Shown here: piece by piece, positions 34,484 to 45,513 of the stretch
Layout of the letters: each line of letters starts with the position of its first letter
Position numbering within the stretch: position 1 is the first letter of the stretch
NCBI GenBank assembly: GCA_001466705.2
Contig: LATX02000089.1
Coordinates: 62,001 to 126,000 of the forward strand
Source: Moniliophthora roreri
Taxonomy: Eukaryota; Basidiomycota; Agaricomycetes; Agaricales; Marasmiaceae
DNA: 64,000 bases
Reading direction: 5' to 3'
The notes under the pieces: model-generated
What the model was told of the DNA's origin: nothing
Databases searched by the model: none
The model's input: the letters and a program-made list of their open reading frames with translations, nothing else
Program-made: the position numbers and the translations under genes

Positions 34484-35077
34484 CTACCTGCAAACAGCAC
34501 CCACCTCCGCCGCTGCTGCAGCCGCATCATTGAGCTTGCTCAGAGCGTCCGAAGCTGCAGGCTCGGTTCTATACAAGGTCCTGGATGAGTAAGGTGAAGC
34601 ACCATAAGGAGACGCAACGTACGAGTCAAAGCTTGCAACATGACCCCTATACCTTCGCCTGCAATTAAAGCCTGTAGAATCGACGTGATCGCAATCTCCT
34701 GCCGTCTTCAGGCCGTCTCGAGCATCAGAGACGGCTAAAGCTACAGTTTCGTTGGAGCTAGAGATGCCGCGGTGAGTTATGAGATATCTTGTAGTAGATT
34801 AATCGACTCACGTATCGATCTTCTGGAGGAGTATGCTAAACTCGTTGAGGTCTGTAATAATAGTTGCACGAGCAATGTTGCATTGCAAGCTGTCGACACT
34901 GGTTGAGTCATATTGATGGGTGCTGAAAGAATGATCAGGTCGTTCAAGGAAGGAACTAGCTGGAGCCGAATTTACTAGCATGAATCCTTTATAGGCCCAG
35001 CCTGGTTGCTTGGTGCAGGCAGGATTTGTGGTTGACGCAGTCCTCCCGGACAATGAAACTGAAGGCATGCATCGCAT
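34484..35077 (-). pseudogene. Decayed small helical-bundle protein
   Basis: A minus-strand exon contains SVDSLQCNIARATIITDLNE and FSILLQKID, followed by a GTGAGT..TAG intron and SNETVALAVSDARDGLKTAG. The C-terminus is EPAASDALSKLNDAAAAAAE. I know similar repeats of A-R-x-x-I-I and D-A-x-x-G-L-x-x-A from short mushroom proteins of unknown function. The expected middle helix (EIAITSILQALIAGE) is in another frame, so at least one indel has occurred. The upstream start is uncertain. Confidence 0.4.
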
Positions 35078-36019
35078 TCTCGGGAACTTTGTATGCTGAA
35101 TCAGTGCCTGACATCTTCGGTTACTTGATAGCTAAACAGTGATCCACCATGAATAGCATCAGAGACGATGCAGTGATTGCCTCTCTCCATAAGCATACTA
35201 CTAGTAGCAAGAGCTAGGAAATCTTGGCAGTAAGCTCTTGTTATCTGTCATTTTTGGCTAGCAACACTTGTTAGGTATGTCATAACTTGACAGTTCGTGA
35301 GTAACGCACTTTTGTCAAAAACTCTCAGTCATTCTATGCGACTGCTCGACCTAAATAACTATACAAAGCGCCCAGAATCGTCCAAGGAGATTTGAGCCAG
35401 TATATGATCCGATTGTTGAGAGTATTCCCTCCTTGCTGATGCCCAGATTGCTTATAAATTGGTCTCCAGTGTCGAGCAATTCGAAACCGAGAGTACGCAG
35501 CGGTGATCAGAGAAAGAATGCGTGAGGAATCGAGGATTCCCAGTCCGCTTTAGGCTCGTGACCGCGTTCGCCACGTGGCTGCGCTTTTCGCTTTCGCCGT
35601 GTGCTCTTGTTTACCTGCCAAGCAATAACACATCAAGTACAAATAAACTCGGCGAACGCGACCCGGTAGCGAGTCCAAGTCCGCTTCGACCACGACCATG
35701 AAGCAATAGCCATATCCGTAGATTGATGCCGGTGCTTTCATATTACAAGGTTAAGTGTCCTGATCCAAATCTGTGGCTGATTCCTCTATCCGTGAAGTAG
35801 TACTAACCTACTATTTCAGAAACGCGAAGCGTCCTATGTACACCAACGATCACTTTTGTTCTGCGTGTTGCTCTAATACTGACCTCGGTGTCCAGGTCAC
35901 TTTTGAAGCCAGTTGAGCGTTTTGAATTCCATCTCGTTTACACTTTGCTCGCAGCCTTGCAACATGTTGAAGATATTGGAAATGGAATATCTCCCCCGCT
36001 ACTCCGTCGCCCTAGTGGT
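35078..36019. other. No supported gene
   Basis: Open frames are short. Around 35550-35741 a minus-strand frame exists, but its codons show no motif. The last 130 bp may be the degraded 5' part of the DUF1295-like copy. Confidence 0.4.
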
Positions 36020-36590
36020 AGATCAAGGTCCGAAACTCTTCTCCCATACCCATACACTGCTACTCAATGAGGAGGAATCACCAGCCTCCTTTGTTTATCT
36101 CCATATTGCACTGTCCTGCTTTTTATGACCGTCGCTGTACAATTTCCCGCACCTCAAACGAAGCAATGAACCCCATACCTTCTACCATCGTTAGCATTCT
36201 TCTCAATTCAATCGACACCTGCATCGATGTTAGTCATTCGCATCCCGTAGATGAGTGGATTCTGACCTCACAGATGCTCGTGACGTGCAAAGAAGCAGAG
36301 GAAGGTGTTCAAAAATGACGTGAAGAACGTTGGAAAGCCGTACACGGATAGATCATTTGACTTGGCTAGCCATATTAATTACGGTGGGGATTCACGGTTG
36401 CTGCAGGCGGATGGTCGTTGGGTGCTGTTAGTGCACTGTTTCTGGCCGCCTCCTGCAATCGCTGAGCTCGACTCAGATTCATGTTATGTGGTTCCTTTGC
36501 TCATTCCCGATCGGCACATCTATTTATATATACTTGCCTAGTATGGAATCGTCTGGACGAATTACAAGTGTAAAGCGAAAGATCAGAGAG
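36020..36590 (+). pseudogene. Decayed tandem copy of the DUF1295-type membrane protein
   Basis: Aligns with 37480-38160 at an offset of about 1.46 kb. Shared words include CTTCTCCCATACCCATA, AGGAGGAATCACCAGC and TGGACGAATTACAAG. Reading frames are broken by many indels: ETLLPYPYTATQ, then a shift, then NDVKNVGKPYTDRSFDLASH. The membrane-segment codons around the NAD(P)H-type HINYGG motif are damaged. Confidence 0.8.
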
Positions 36591-37292
36591 TACTGCAAGT
36601 GTTGATGCTAGCGATTGATGGCTCGAACTCTCGACTCGGATGTGCGTCGGCGATCCAAGCTCCGGCCGGCATATCTCAGGCACGAAGCTAATCACCACTG
36701 TCTTACTGACATGTTCTCTCCTGCATTCATGGTTCAGCAAGGCGAATATCGACAGATTGAGCGGAATAAAAGTCATCTAGCTGGAGCTGCAGAGGGAAAG
36801 GATGCTCAACTTGAGATTCACGGATGGGCTAGCGAGTCACGAAAGTACGAGTTTCTTTCGACTCTTTGCTATCATGAGGACTCAAAATTCTACTCTCGAG
36901 GTCGTGAGCAGAATGCAAATTGAATTTCTTTGTTCCCTGGTATCAAGGGACACCCGGAAACTTTCTCTTCGTCATACCCTTCGTCACTCGAACGCCCTCG
37001 TACTAGTTAACTTTAGCATCCTCGGATGATGGAGTCATCACCTCAACGAAGCCTTCTGTTGGAAGAGGAGACTACAAGTGCGGATGCCGGTACCAATCCG
37101 CTCTGAACTAGCTAATCATTCCCACTAGCGTCACGCACCAAATGACCATGTACTCGTCTGTCGTAGACTTTCAAAGGTCACGGGAATGATATCATGAAAC
37201 CGTCATCAACTCTTTGGCCATATTTGGGCGCTCGCTCTTATAACGAAGCTTGATCCCCACGATGCTCTTTTAAACACCCCACGTTGGTCGCC
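36591..37292. other. No supported gene; promoter of the DUF1295-type gene
   Basis: A 102-residue plus-strand frame (36615-36923) overlaps others and lacks motifs. The end of the interval precedes the ATG at 37293. Confidence 0.4.
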
Positions 37293-38186
37293 ATGGCCTC
37301 GCCGTCATACGCTCCGAAAGCGCGCTCCTCAAAACCTCCTCCACATCCTCTCATTAAGAGAGAAAGCAAGAACAATACCTTGCTCAGTCGTACAGTGTAC
37401 TTTGTTTCTCGAGCGCTCGACATTCCCCTCCAGTACAACATCCTTGCCAATGGTCTCGCTGAACCCCTAATCAAATCCTTTGGCGGAGAAACCCTTCTCC
37501 CATACCCATATAGTCCCACCCAACAAGGAGGAATCACCAGCTTCCTCGGTTTATCACCATATCGTACTATCCTACTTTCCATGGCTGTCACAGCGGTGGC
37601 AAAACACAATTACTGGGCTGTCCGCATTTCACGTGAAGAGATGCACCCCGTGGCTTCCGCCATCGTTGGCATCTTCAACTCGACGTTCAATTCAATCAAT
37701 ACCATCTTGTTCACATGTGCATCGACCTCAGTCATTCGCACGCCCGCAGATGAGTGGGTTTTGACTTCGCCGACTCTTCTAGTTGGAAGTGCCTTGTTCT
37801 TTGGGGGTATAGCACTAGAGTGGCATGCAGAGAGACAGAGGAAGGCGTTCAAAGATGACGTGAGGAACGTTGGGAAGCCGTACAGGGATGGATTGTTTGG
37901 GTTGGCTAGACATATCAACTATGGTGGTTACACATTATGGAGAACCGGATTCGCGATCGCCTCAGGCGGATGGTTATGGGGTGCTATCAATGCGCTGCTG
38001 TTCACTGCCTCTTTCGGGTTCGTGTCGATCCCTGAGCTCGATTGGCACTGTCAAGAAAAGGTACGTGTGTCCATTTATCACTCACAATTGGTCACATCTG
38101 ATCATTTATACTTGCCTTAGTATGGAAATGCCTGGACGAATTACAAGCGTAGAGTTCCTTACAAGCTACTTCCTGGTATCTATTAA
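37293..38186 (+). CDS. DUF1295 / steroid 5-alpha-reductase-like membrane protein
   Basis: Exons 37293-38060 and 38121-38186 give 277 residues. After an N-terminal polar part there are several hydrophobic segments (SFLGLSPYRTILLSMAVTAV, SPTLLVGSALFFGGIALEWH, GWLWGAINALLFTASFGFVS). The family motif region is GLFGLARHINYGGYTLWRTG and ends YGNAWTNYKRRVPYKLLPGI. DUF1295 proteins share a fold with steroid reductases and isoprenylcysteine methyltransferases at the ER, but the substrate here is unknown. The ATG at 37293 is chosen because the more upstream frame lacks an ATG. Intact, unlike its upstream copy. Confidence 0.8.
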
Positions 38187-38289
38187 CTGCTTGTGACGCG
38201 GAGGTTGTTGTATACCCATCGCAACTGTATCAGTATATCTTTGAAATTTAAAAAGTTCATTCGGATGACTCTTGGAACTACTTATTTCC

Positions 38290-38567
38290 GAACAACTCGA
38301 GGCGAACGCACTGAGATGGAAGAGTTGAAGGGTAACGGTCAGTCGGCACCAGTGCCCTTCCGAGGACACATAAAGGTGACCGTCTGTCTGGAGCAACCAC
38401 TGCTCCAGCGAAAATGGGTGCGGCACCTTTCGCCGCTTCGTACCTCTGATAACATCGACTTTCGAGTCTACCGCGTCATCCTCGGCCTAGTATCCCCTCT
38501 CGAAGACGATGTCGTTCTTGTCTCTGGGGATAGTGCTACACTGTACCGTACAATCCCGTCGGAGTAG
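38290..38567 (+). pseudogene. BTB-domain relic
   Basis: The frame reads RTSDNIDFRVYRVILGLVSP, the start of a BTB domain. It resembles TTDNAEFRVYRSILSLSSPF of the BTB gene at 52-53 kb. Flanking residues are out of frame and the rest of the domain is missing. Confidence 0.6.
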
Positions 38568-38745
38568 CCACCTATCTCTCGATGAATCTGACCTGCTATT
38601 CGATTCGATTCGATTCAGTGCGAACTGGTGACGTCATGCGAAGGAAGACATCTGAACGAGCAGTGGCATAAAAACGTACATAATTTCTTTAAATACGATC
38701 TTGACCAGTAATCAGGATAAATACGCAGAGTGAAATATTGCAACG

Positions 38746-40139
38746 TTAAATATTCATCTCACTCTTCCAGTAACTATCGCTGCTGCGAACATCGAGTACA
38801 GGCACCGATCCAATGTTGTGCGCCGCTTTGATAGGAGACTCCTGAAGGCTATAACTGCCCCCTGATCCCATTGATGGTGGCGCTGCTGGGTTGAACCTTC
38901 TCGCCGAGTCTGAATGTGAAGTAGACCCATGATTGAGACCCAACCCGACACGAACTACGATGGTAGTCGGAACGATAGCCTTTAAAAAACGATTTCGTGA
39001 GCCCGTTTAATTACTCACTGCGTAAGATGGAAACGCACGCTAATCTGCCCTAGGGGATCACCAATTATGGCACCCACCTGAGTCTTCAAGAGGAAAAACG
39101 TCATAAGGAATACGGTGCTGATACTGTATACTGCCCCAGATTCAACAATAGTCCAGACAACGCTCATTTGACGGCTTGAACCAAAACCTGCTTTTCTGCT
39201 TGTTCGGGAATCCCACCAAATTTTGGAGGCTATGAGAAGGGTACATATTCCCTGGACTGCAAGGGACATTGCCCAGATAGCAGTCAGCCAAGGGATGACC
39301 CGGGGAAGAAATAGAATGTCCGTCGGGTTGAGTGTTGTCAAGTTGAATATGGCCTTGCACACACAAACTGATACAAGTAAGTATAATAGTAGGATCACTA
39401 GAAAATGATGGGTAACATTACCTGTTGTGCCAGTGAGAAGTAATATCTGAGCGATATGGTTAGAAGAATTGCGTAAAACACTCGGGAGACTTGGTGTCCT
39501 CACGGGCAAGATGATGATTTTAATATCCTTACGCCATACCATGTAAACTCGCCAGATCAGTATGCCATCCCCGATCAAGCTCTGTACAATGATGAGCTTG
39601 GGCATATGGGAAGGAAGTAGGGTTGGTCTTACATTGAAGCAGTACGCCGCCTCTTTGCACAATGTGGACAGCGGTCCCAAAATCAAGAAAGTATAGCGTC
39701 GAGGCACCCGCGACGTTTGCGGTCAAGGCAAACCCTTGAATCAACTGAATAAGGGCGGTTACGACGTGCACAGTGGACAGGATAAACTGAAGAGTCGATG
39801 TGGCCAAAAGGAACCTATGTTTCTATGAGAGGCTGTAGCATTGAATAGACTTGAGAGGACAACTTACGCTTGAGCTTCGCGAGTGACATATCTCCGCTTG
39901 AGGAGCACATGTAGACAGCCAATGAATAAGGCAATGCTGAATATAAAGCATTGGTAGTTTAATGAAACATGATTTACTGCAGGTGTTGGTTTCTGACGTA
40001 CTTTACTCCTGTTTGATTACGAAGAGATCGTCAAGAAAGTATGGAAAGCGACAAATGAAATACAGGCCGTACCGTATAGTAGCGTTGTAAGCCATAGGCC
40101 AACGAGAGCTGCCATCTCTGGAGAGGTGTCTTTAAACAT
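38746..40139 (-). pseudogene. Agaricomycete 7-TM integral membrane protein with 1-nt frameshift
   Basis: Start MFKDTSPEMAALVGLWLTTL at 40139. Exon 1 (40139-40073), a 7-nt microexon (40008-40002), exon 3 (39936-39868) and exon 4 (from 39814) give YGVNIALFIGCLHVLLKRRY and TLQFILSTVHVVTALIQLIQ. Near 39675 the frame shifts by one base between FLDFGT and LSTLCKEAAYCFN. The second half has GDGILIWRVYMVWRKDIKII, RVIPWLTAIWAMSLAVQGIC, a serpentine C-terminal helix AIVPTTIVVRVGLGLNHGST and a Ser-rich tail ending KSEMNI. Family members are predicted 7-TM receptors of unknown ligand. A single missing C would explain the shift, so a sequence error is possible. Confidence 0.7.
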
Positions 40140-41059
40140 GTTGAACCTGGGAGACGCAGAGGCGTACTGAATAAAAAAAACAAAATGCTGGGACCTTTTA
40201 AATCTTAGGATTGCGCCGTGCGGCGCTATACTGTGAAAGACAGCTGAAGTGATGCTGCAATTGCACCCTGGCGGGACCTGAACGCCTGAACATTCTCCAA
40301 AAAAACCCTTCGTAAAAAGTCCAAATTCAGCCTGGATGTGAGATATAGATAGTGGCTTACTTTGAACATAGCCTCCCTCATGGACAGACTGGTAATTTAG
40401 TGCCGGCGCAATACTACTTTAGGACTCGGATGCTAGCGGTACACGAATGCCAATCGATGCGATTATATGAGAAAGTCGGCGGCTAGAAAAAGGGACTATC
40501 CTCTGATATTAGTTACTCACCCTTGATCTCGGTTATCAAAAAATGACGGCGTGCGATAAAAGCGCAAATGCCTCGCGCGGATGTACTAATTTGGAGCGTG
40601 TGAATTTTTGTGAGTGGAATTAATTAATCAATCACCGATTTTGGAAGCGCCTCTCTTTGCACCACCATCTACTCAACCATTTAGGTTTTTACACATACAT
40701 CATGCTGCGCGTTCAATGATAATCAAGAATGAACCGAATTTTCATCCGCATCTGGGATAAGACGGCGGTACGTAGGTTGTCACACCTGAGATTTTGGATC
40801 TGATTGACCTGTAAGGCGCTACAAAGCACTTTGAGCATCACTAATCCACCATTGAATATCGAAGCTCTTACCCTCTTCGACCCTCCATGCGACTCTGAAA
40901 ATAGAATACTAGGTCTAGTAATACTTTATTTTGCATATCGCAGGCAGCGTGGAAACTGATGTGGTGTTGGGAGTTGTGAGGTGCGGCACCTTGTATAAAA
41001 ACCCAAACTTTCAACAACTAGTAGCAATATCAGCCTCAACGACGACCACATCTAACAAA
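40140..41059. promoter_or_regulatory. Divergent upstream region of the 7-TM gene and O-methyltransferase
   Basis: A TATAAAA at 40994-41000 lies 60 bp before the O-methyltransferase ATG. No gene is seen in the ~900 bp. Confidence 0.55.
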
Positions 41060-42978
41060 ATGGAGACTCTTCGAGCCTTGTCCGACATTATATCCAACAA
41101 TGTCGATACCATCGAGAAGACCTGCAAGGACCTACAATTGCATTTCCCTTCCCCCGACGAGCCCTTTACGCCCAGTAGCCGCCATTTGCCCCACCTCAAT
41201 CCCCAAATCATCCAAGCAGCGTCGGCAATCATCTCAGCTGCAGCGCAGATTACAGCAGTCGTTCGACCAGCCCCTGTCTCGGTCTTTACAGCTTCATTGC
41301 AGGTATGTTCCTGCATCATGTGTCATAGAAATTGATTGACATGATGATCGTGTAGTTTGGAGTTCCTGCAGCCCTTCGCACTGCAATCGAGACAGATACT
41401 GTGGAGATATTACGGGAAGCTGGCCCTCAGGTAAGCGACTTCCCATGATTCGTTTACATTCCAGCTTTTTGACTTCGCTTAGGGACTTCACGTCAAGGAT
41501 ATTGCTGCCAGGAATGGAACTCACCCAGGAAAGCTCGGTGAGTCTCTGATGACTCGGGATCTCAAGGTTGCTAAGATTACGGGACAGGTCGCATCCTCCG
41601 TCTTCTCGCCACAGAACACATCTTCAAGGAGGTTTCGCCTGATGTATTTGCGAACAATCGTATCAGTAGTGTTGTGGATACTTACAAGTCGGTCGCCGAA
41701 ATACAAGCCAAGTATGTTCAAGTCCGTACATGTGTTATTCCGAACTCACAAATAAACTATACTATAGCCCCAAAGACAAGCATGTAGGAACATCCGGGAT
41801 GGCCGCGATTGCTACACATTTGTTGGTATTTGTCGCTGCCTTCTTTACGAGCATGGTATAACTATTTTCTCTATTTGACAGCACTGACGAAGCATTCAAA
41901 GCCTCTGCGTTTATGGCTGAAGGGGTCACTAGACCGGGATATGCTCTTTCTGACGACCCGACGAAAACTGCATTTAATATCGCTTTTCAAACGGACATGA
42001 GCGTATTTCCATGGTATGAACTTCCTGAGAATCAGGACCGACTTCGAACCTTTGGACTGGCGATGGAAGGTGGGAAAAACATGTTCAATCCGCAAGCTAT
42101 ATTGGAAGGTACAGTACATTCGACCCTCTTTTTATCGCTGGTGGGTAACTCACACTTGCGATCAAAGGGTTCGATTGGAGTACAATATCAGGTGGTACAG
42201 TCGTGGATGTCGGTGGAGGAATCGGGTCACAAAGTTTGATTGTGGCAAAGGCGTTTCCCAGCATCAAATTTGTAGTTCAAGACCGTCCCGCCGTCATCAA
42301 AGACGCCGAAAAAGTACAGTACTATGATTGTTCCCAACAATTCATCTTGAAAGATTTAGCTGACGAAATGTATAGTTCTGGGCTGATGCAATGCCTGAAG
42401 CTCTTCAATCCGGGCGTGTCGTGCTTTCAGGTCAGATTATTTCATACCCTGGATGTACAGTTTTGATTCATTGCTATTGTGGCATAGATCATGATTTTTT
42501 TCAGGATCAGCCTGTCCGAGGTGCCGACGTATACTACTTGCGCATGATCTTACACGACTGGGCTGATAGCTATTGTCTACAAATTCTCAAGAAACTCAAG
42601 GCGGCTGCTGGATCCACGAGTAAACTCTTGATCGTCGATAGTATAATGTCGTACGCGTGTGAAGATATGACGGTGGCAAAGGAAATTCCTGGTGGAATTG
42701 GAATCGTTCCTCCTAAGCCTTTGCTACCGAATTGGGGACATGCGAGTGCGTTCAACTATATGGCTGATACTCAGGTGGGACTTGTCTTCTTTAGATAGGA
42801 TTACGACGGATAAGATGATTAACCGATATCTTAGATGATGTCCATCATGAATGGGACGGAGCGTACATTGGCTAAGCTTGACGACTTGCTTCACCGAGCG
42901 GGATGGAAGGTCGATAGAGTGTACCGCGGTCCTGAGCTCGCTTCTGCTCACCAACAGGTTCTCGCAGTACCATTGTAA
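41060..42978 (+). CDS. SAM-dependent O-methyltransferase (Methyltransf_2 type), ten exons
   Basis: Exons: 41060-41302, 41356-41430, 41483-41537, 41588-41711, 41768-41821, 41882-42108, 42168-42313, 42376-42430, 42488-42774, 42835-42978. Joined length is 469 residues with no break. The N-terminal dimerisation/winged-helix part holds FGVPAALRTAIETDTVEILR and GLHVKDIAA. The SAM loop is VVDVGGGIGSQSL, followed by FVVQDRPAVIKDAEK. The catalytic-base region HDFFQDQPVRGADVYYLRMI contains LHDWAD with the His/Asp expected of this family. Fungal members methylate hydroxyls of aromatic or polyketide metabolites, and the substrate cannot be read here. It is convergent with the next methyltransferase, 122 bp away. 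Confidence 0.87.
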
Positions 42979-43100
42979 AGACTATATTTGAATCTCGGCT
43001 GCTTGTATTTATTGATGATGATTATGTTGTACTTGTGGGTTATTTGGATATTTTGAACTTGCGATCGTACATACCCCGAAAGGAAGTACGAATATTGCTG

Positions 43101-44066
43101 CTACTTTCTAGCCGGAGCTACTACAAAGAACCCATACATTGGTCGATCAGTCGTATTCCAGTTCCTATCCAACTCGGTAAGAAGCTCGTCGAACTCGGCT
43201 TCTGATCCTACACATCCTGCCTCTACCGCCTTGGGCCTCGTCTTCTTCATCGCCGCGAGAAGTAACGATGCAAATGAAGGCTCCACGTCCAGCGAATCAT
43301 TTGCTGGTTTCGGATACCGGTTTAATAACGCCATCCGAATATCACAGCGAACATCGACAAATCCTGCGTCTCTGAGAAACTGCGGTAATTTGAGTCCGGC
43401 ATCTGGTTCCATACCAGCAAAACGAAACATCTTGTTGAATATTTGAGCTTGCCTCTCAATTGCGGAGGTATCACCTGACGGCTTGAGAGGTTCAAATAGT
43501 TGAATTGATGCACCTGGTTTGAGAACGCGGTGGATCTCACGAAGAGCGAGAGGCCACTCGTTGAGAGAGAGCGCCGCATGCATCATTCGCTGGTGAGCAA
43601 AGTCAAAGGTGTTGTCCCAGGTGCGCGGAAGCGATAGAATAGAAGTTTGTGTGAAGATGATATTTGTTGGAGGATTAATATTGAGAGAGAAGAATGTTTG
43701 AGACACGTCTATGCCGTGGAATGTCCATTGTTGGTGTGAAAGTGCATTTTTGGCGGTTTCGAGCATCCAGATACCTTGATGTGACAGAAATCAGTATTCC
43801 AAGGTATGGATTGAAAGGAAATTGTACGATACCTGTGCCACACCCGACGTCCAATATGGAGGACCCTGATGGCAGTGATATCGAAGCATCATAAATGAGT
43901 CGACCTTCAAGAGCAAGATCAATTATGTACTTGTGTTGCAGGTTGAGCCTGGGGGCAAATTACATGAGTAATGGGACTACAGAAGCGAGTATTTGGCCTA
44001 CCGTTTCTGCTCCTCATAGGGCTCGTCATGGCTGAGCAGATAATTACTGCTAAAGTCTTCACGCAT
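43101..44066 (-). CDS. Class I SAM-dependent methyltransferase
   Basis: Exons 44066-44002, 43948-43833 and 43774-43101 give 284 residues. It starts MREDFSSNYLLSHDEPYEEQ. Motif I is ILDVGCGTGIWMLE and motif II is FHGIDVSQTFF. Motif post-II/III is FDFAHQRMMHAALSLNEWPL, with HRVLKPGASIQLFEP as motif III. The C-terminal part (FAGMEPDAGLKLPQFLRDAG) resembles the fungal Methyltransf_25/LaeA-like group. The substrate is unknown. Intact. Tail-to-tail with the O-methyltransferase, so they may share a terminator region but not a promoter. Confidence 0.82.
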
Positions 44067-45513
44067 TTTTCAATTGCGATGGTGAAAGCAGGAGAGACTG
44101 CACTAGACTCTCAGATAGTGGCACGTTCTTCGGATGAATGTGGTTAGATATCGTACTTGACTGATCTGCAATGATTCGCCGGGATTGCGGGTGATCACAG
44201 TGATGAGATGTTGATTTTCGTACCACCTGGACAAGGAGTGGTCAGCACCCGTGTATCACAGCTCTAGTTCTTTGAATTGATGGTGAGAGTTGCGGAACAC
44301 CCATCGAAGAGCCACAGGAACAAGATGTCAACTTGGCCATGGTAATGCTGTATGCGGGTAGTGGGTAGTCGAACCCCTGGATTTAGTCCGTGGCACCCTT
44401 GGAACATCCAGGGTGAACAAAGTGTGATCAAAGCTTTGATCAAATCATTCTGTAGCGGTATGCGCAAGAGATTCGTCTTCCAAAGGTGGAAGCAGACACA
44501 AATTTCACCGACTGGAACGTGTAATCCGATTCGGGTCGACTTGATGGCAGTCTACAGTGCATGGTCCATGTGTTGATACCGAGATGTGTTAGATGACTCG
44601 ATGAGGAACCGATGCTGTGCTTGACGTGTGCTATCTGGATGATCCCAGCAGTGCATTCGAGCGGCTATCAACAAATTGATCAGAGCTTGCGGTGAAGACA
44701 CCAAATGCGCCGGCAGCTCCGAGGGACGTTGTGAGTGGGATAAGCAATCTGGTTCCCGTTGATCGTGTCAATTAACGAGCCGTGACATGCTGAGTCAGCG
44801 GCAAAAGACGGCAAATTCTTTTGCCATCCTCGACTCCTCCGAGTCCCTCTCTTTGTTAACCCCGCGAAGTTCCCCCAAAATCCAACTCGAGTCCTCACCT
44901 TCATGACTGGAAAATCATTGCTGGAGTCATCAGTGACTAGTGACTCAGCGCCGGCACCGCTCCCACGACAACAATCACTACTCGCACAACCCTTACCATC
45001 GTTCGAAGTATGATGGGTATGGAAATACCATTGTGAGAATCCATCATTCTTTGATGTCCATACTGATGCCAAGCGCGTAGAATTAACTTTATACGTAGGA
45101 ATATCTAACGGACTTTACAAGCTCATGTGTACTTGGAGGTATGTCGTTGGAACACATTAGATTCTCTTACATCGATTTGATAAGAGGGCAGTGATGGACC
45201 TACTCAAACCTGCCCCAGACCATATTGGATACAGTCGGTTATCGTCAGAAAGGGTGGCAGCTCGTCATTGATATCTTTGAGGCGTCCCAACTCCTATGCC
45301 AACAGATACCGCCAATTATAACATCACCATAAAGGACAGCAACTCATCAATAGTATCCGATAGATTTTGAGGCATTGTATGCCGGCGGATACCATCAGAT
45401 GCTATTAGAGAATGTCTCACTTGGGATCAGATACACTGTCCATTCTGATCTGAGATGCGGAGCTTTCGGTTATAATCGAGTAGTGTTGTTCATCATCTTC
45501 CCTTCCCAGATTC
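44067..45513. other. No supported gene; dispersed GATG/CATC repeat near 45.2-45.4 kb
   Basis: Short overlapping frames only. A GTAGTCGAACCCC block at 44365 superficially resembles a tRNA T-arm but no cloverleaf forms. From ~45225 words like GTCAGAAAGGGTGGCAGCTC and GGATACCATCAGATGC appear, related to sequence at 58.3 kb. Confidence 0.4.

Noticed and set aside
44340..44420. tRNA-like T-arm (GTAGTCGAACCCC)
   Set aside because: No matching acceptor, D or anticodon arms could be folded around it.
44067..44600. Continuation of the methyltransferase upstream
   Set aside because: The ATG at 44066 begins the conserved exon and no in-frame exon with splice sites is found upstream.
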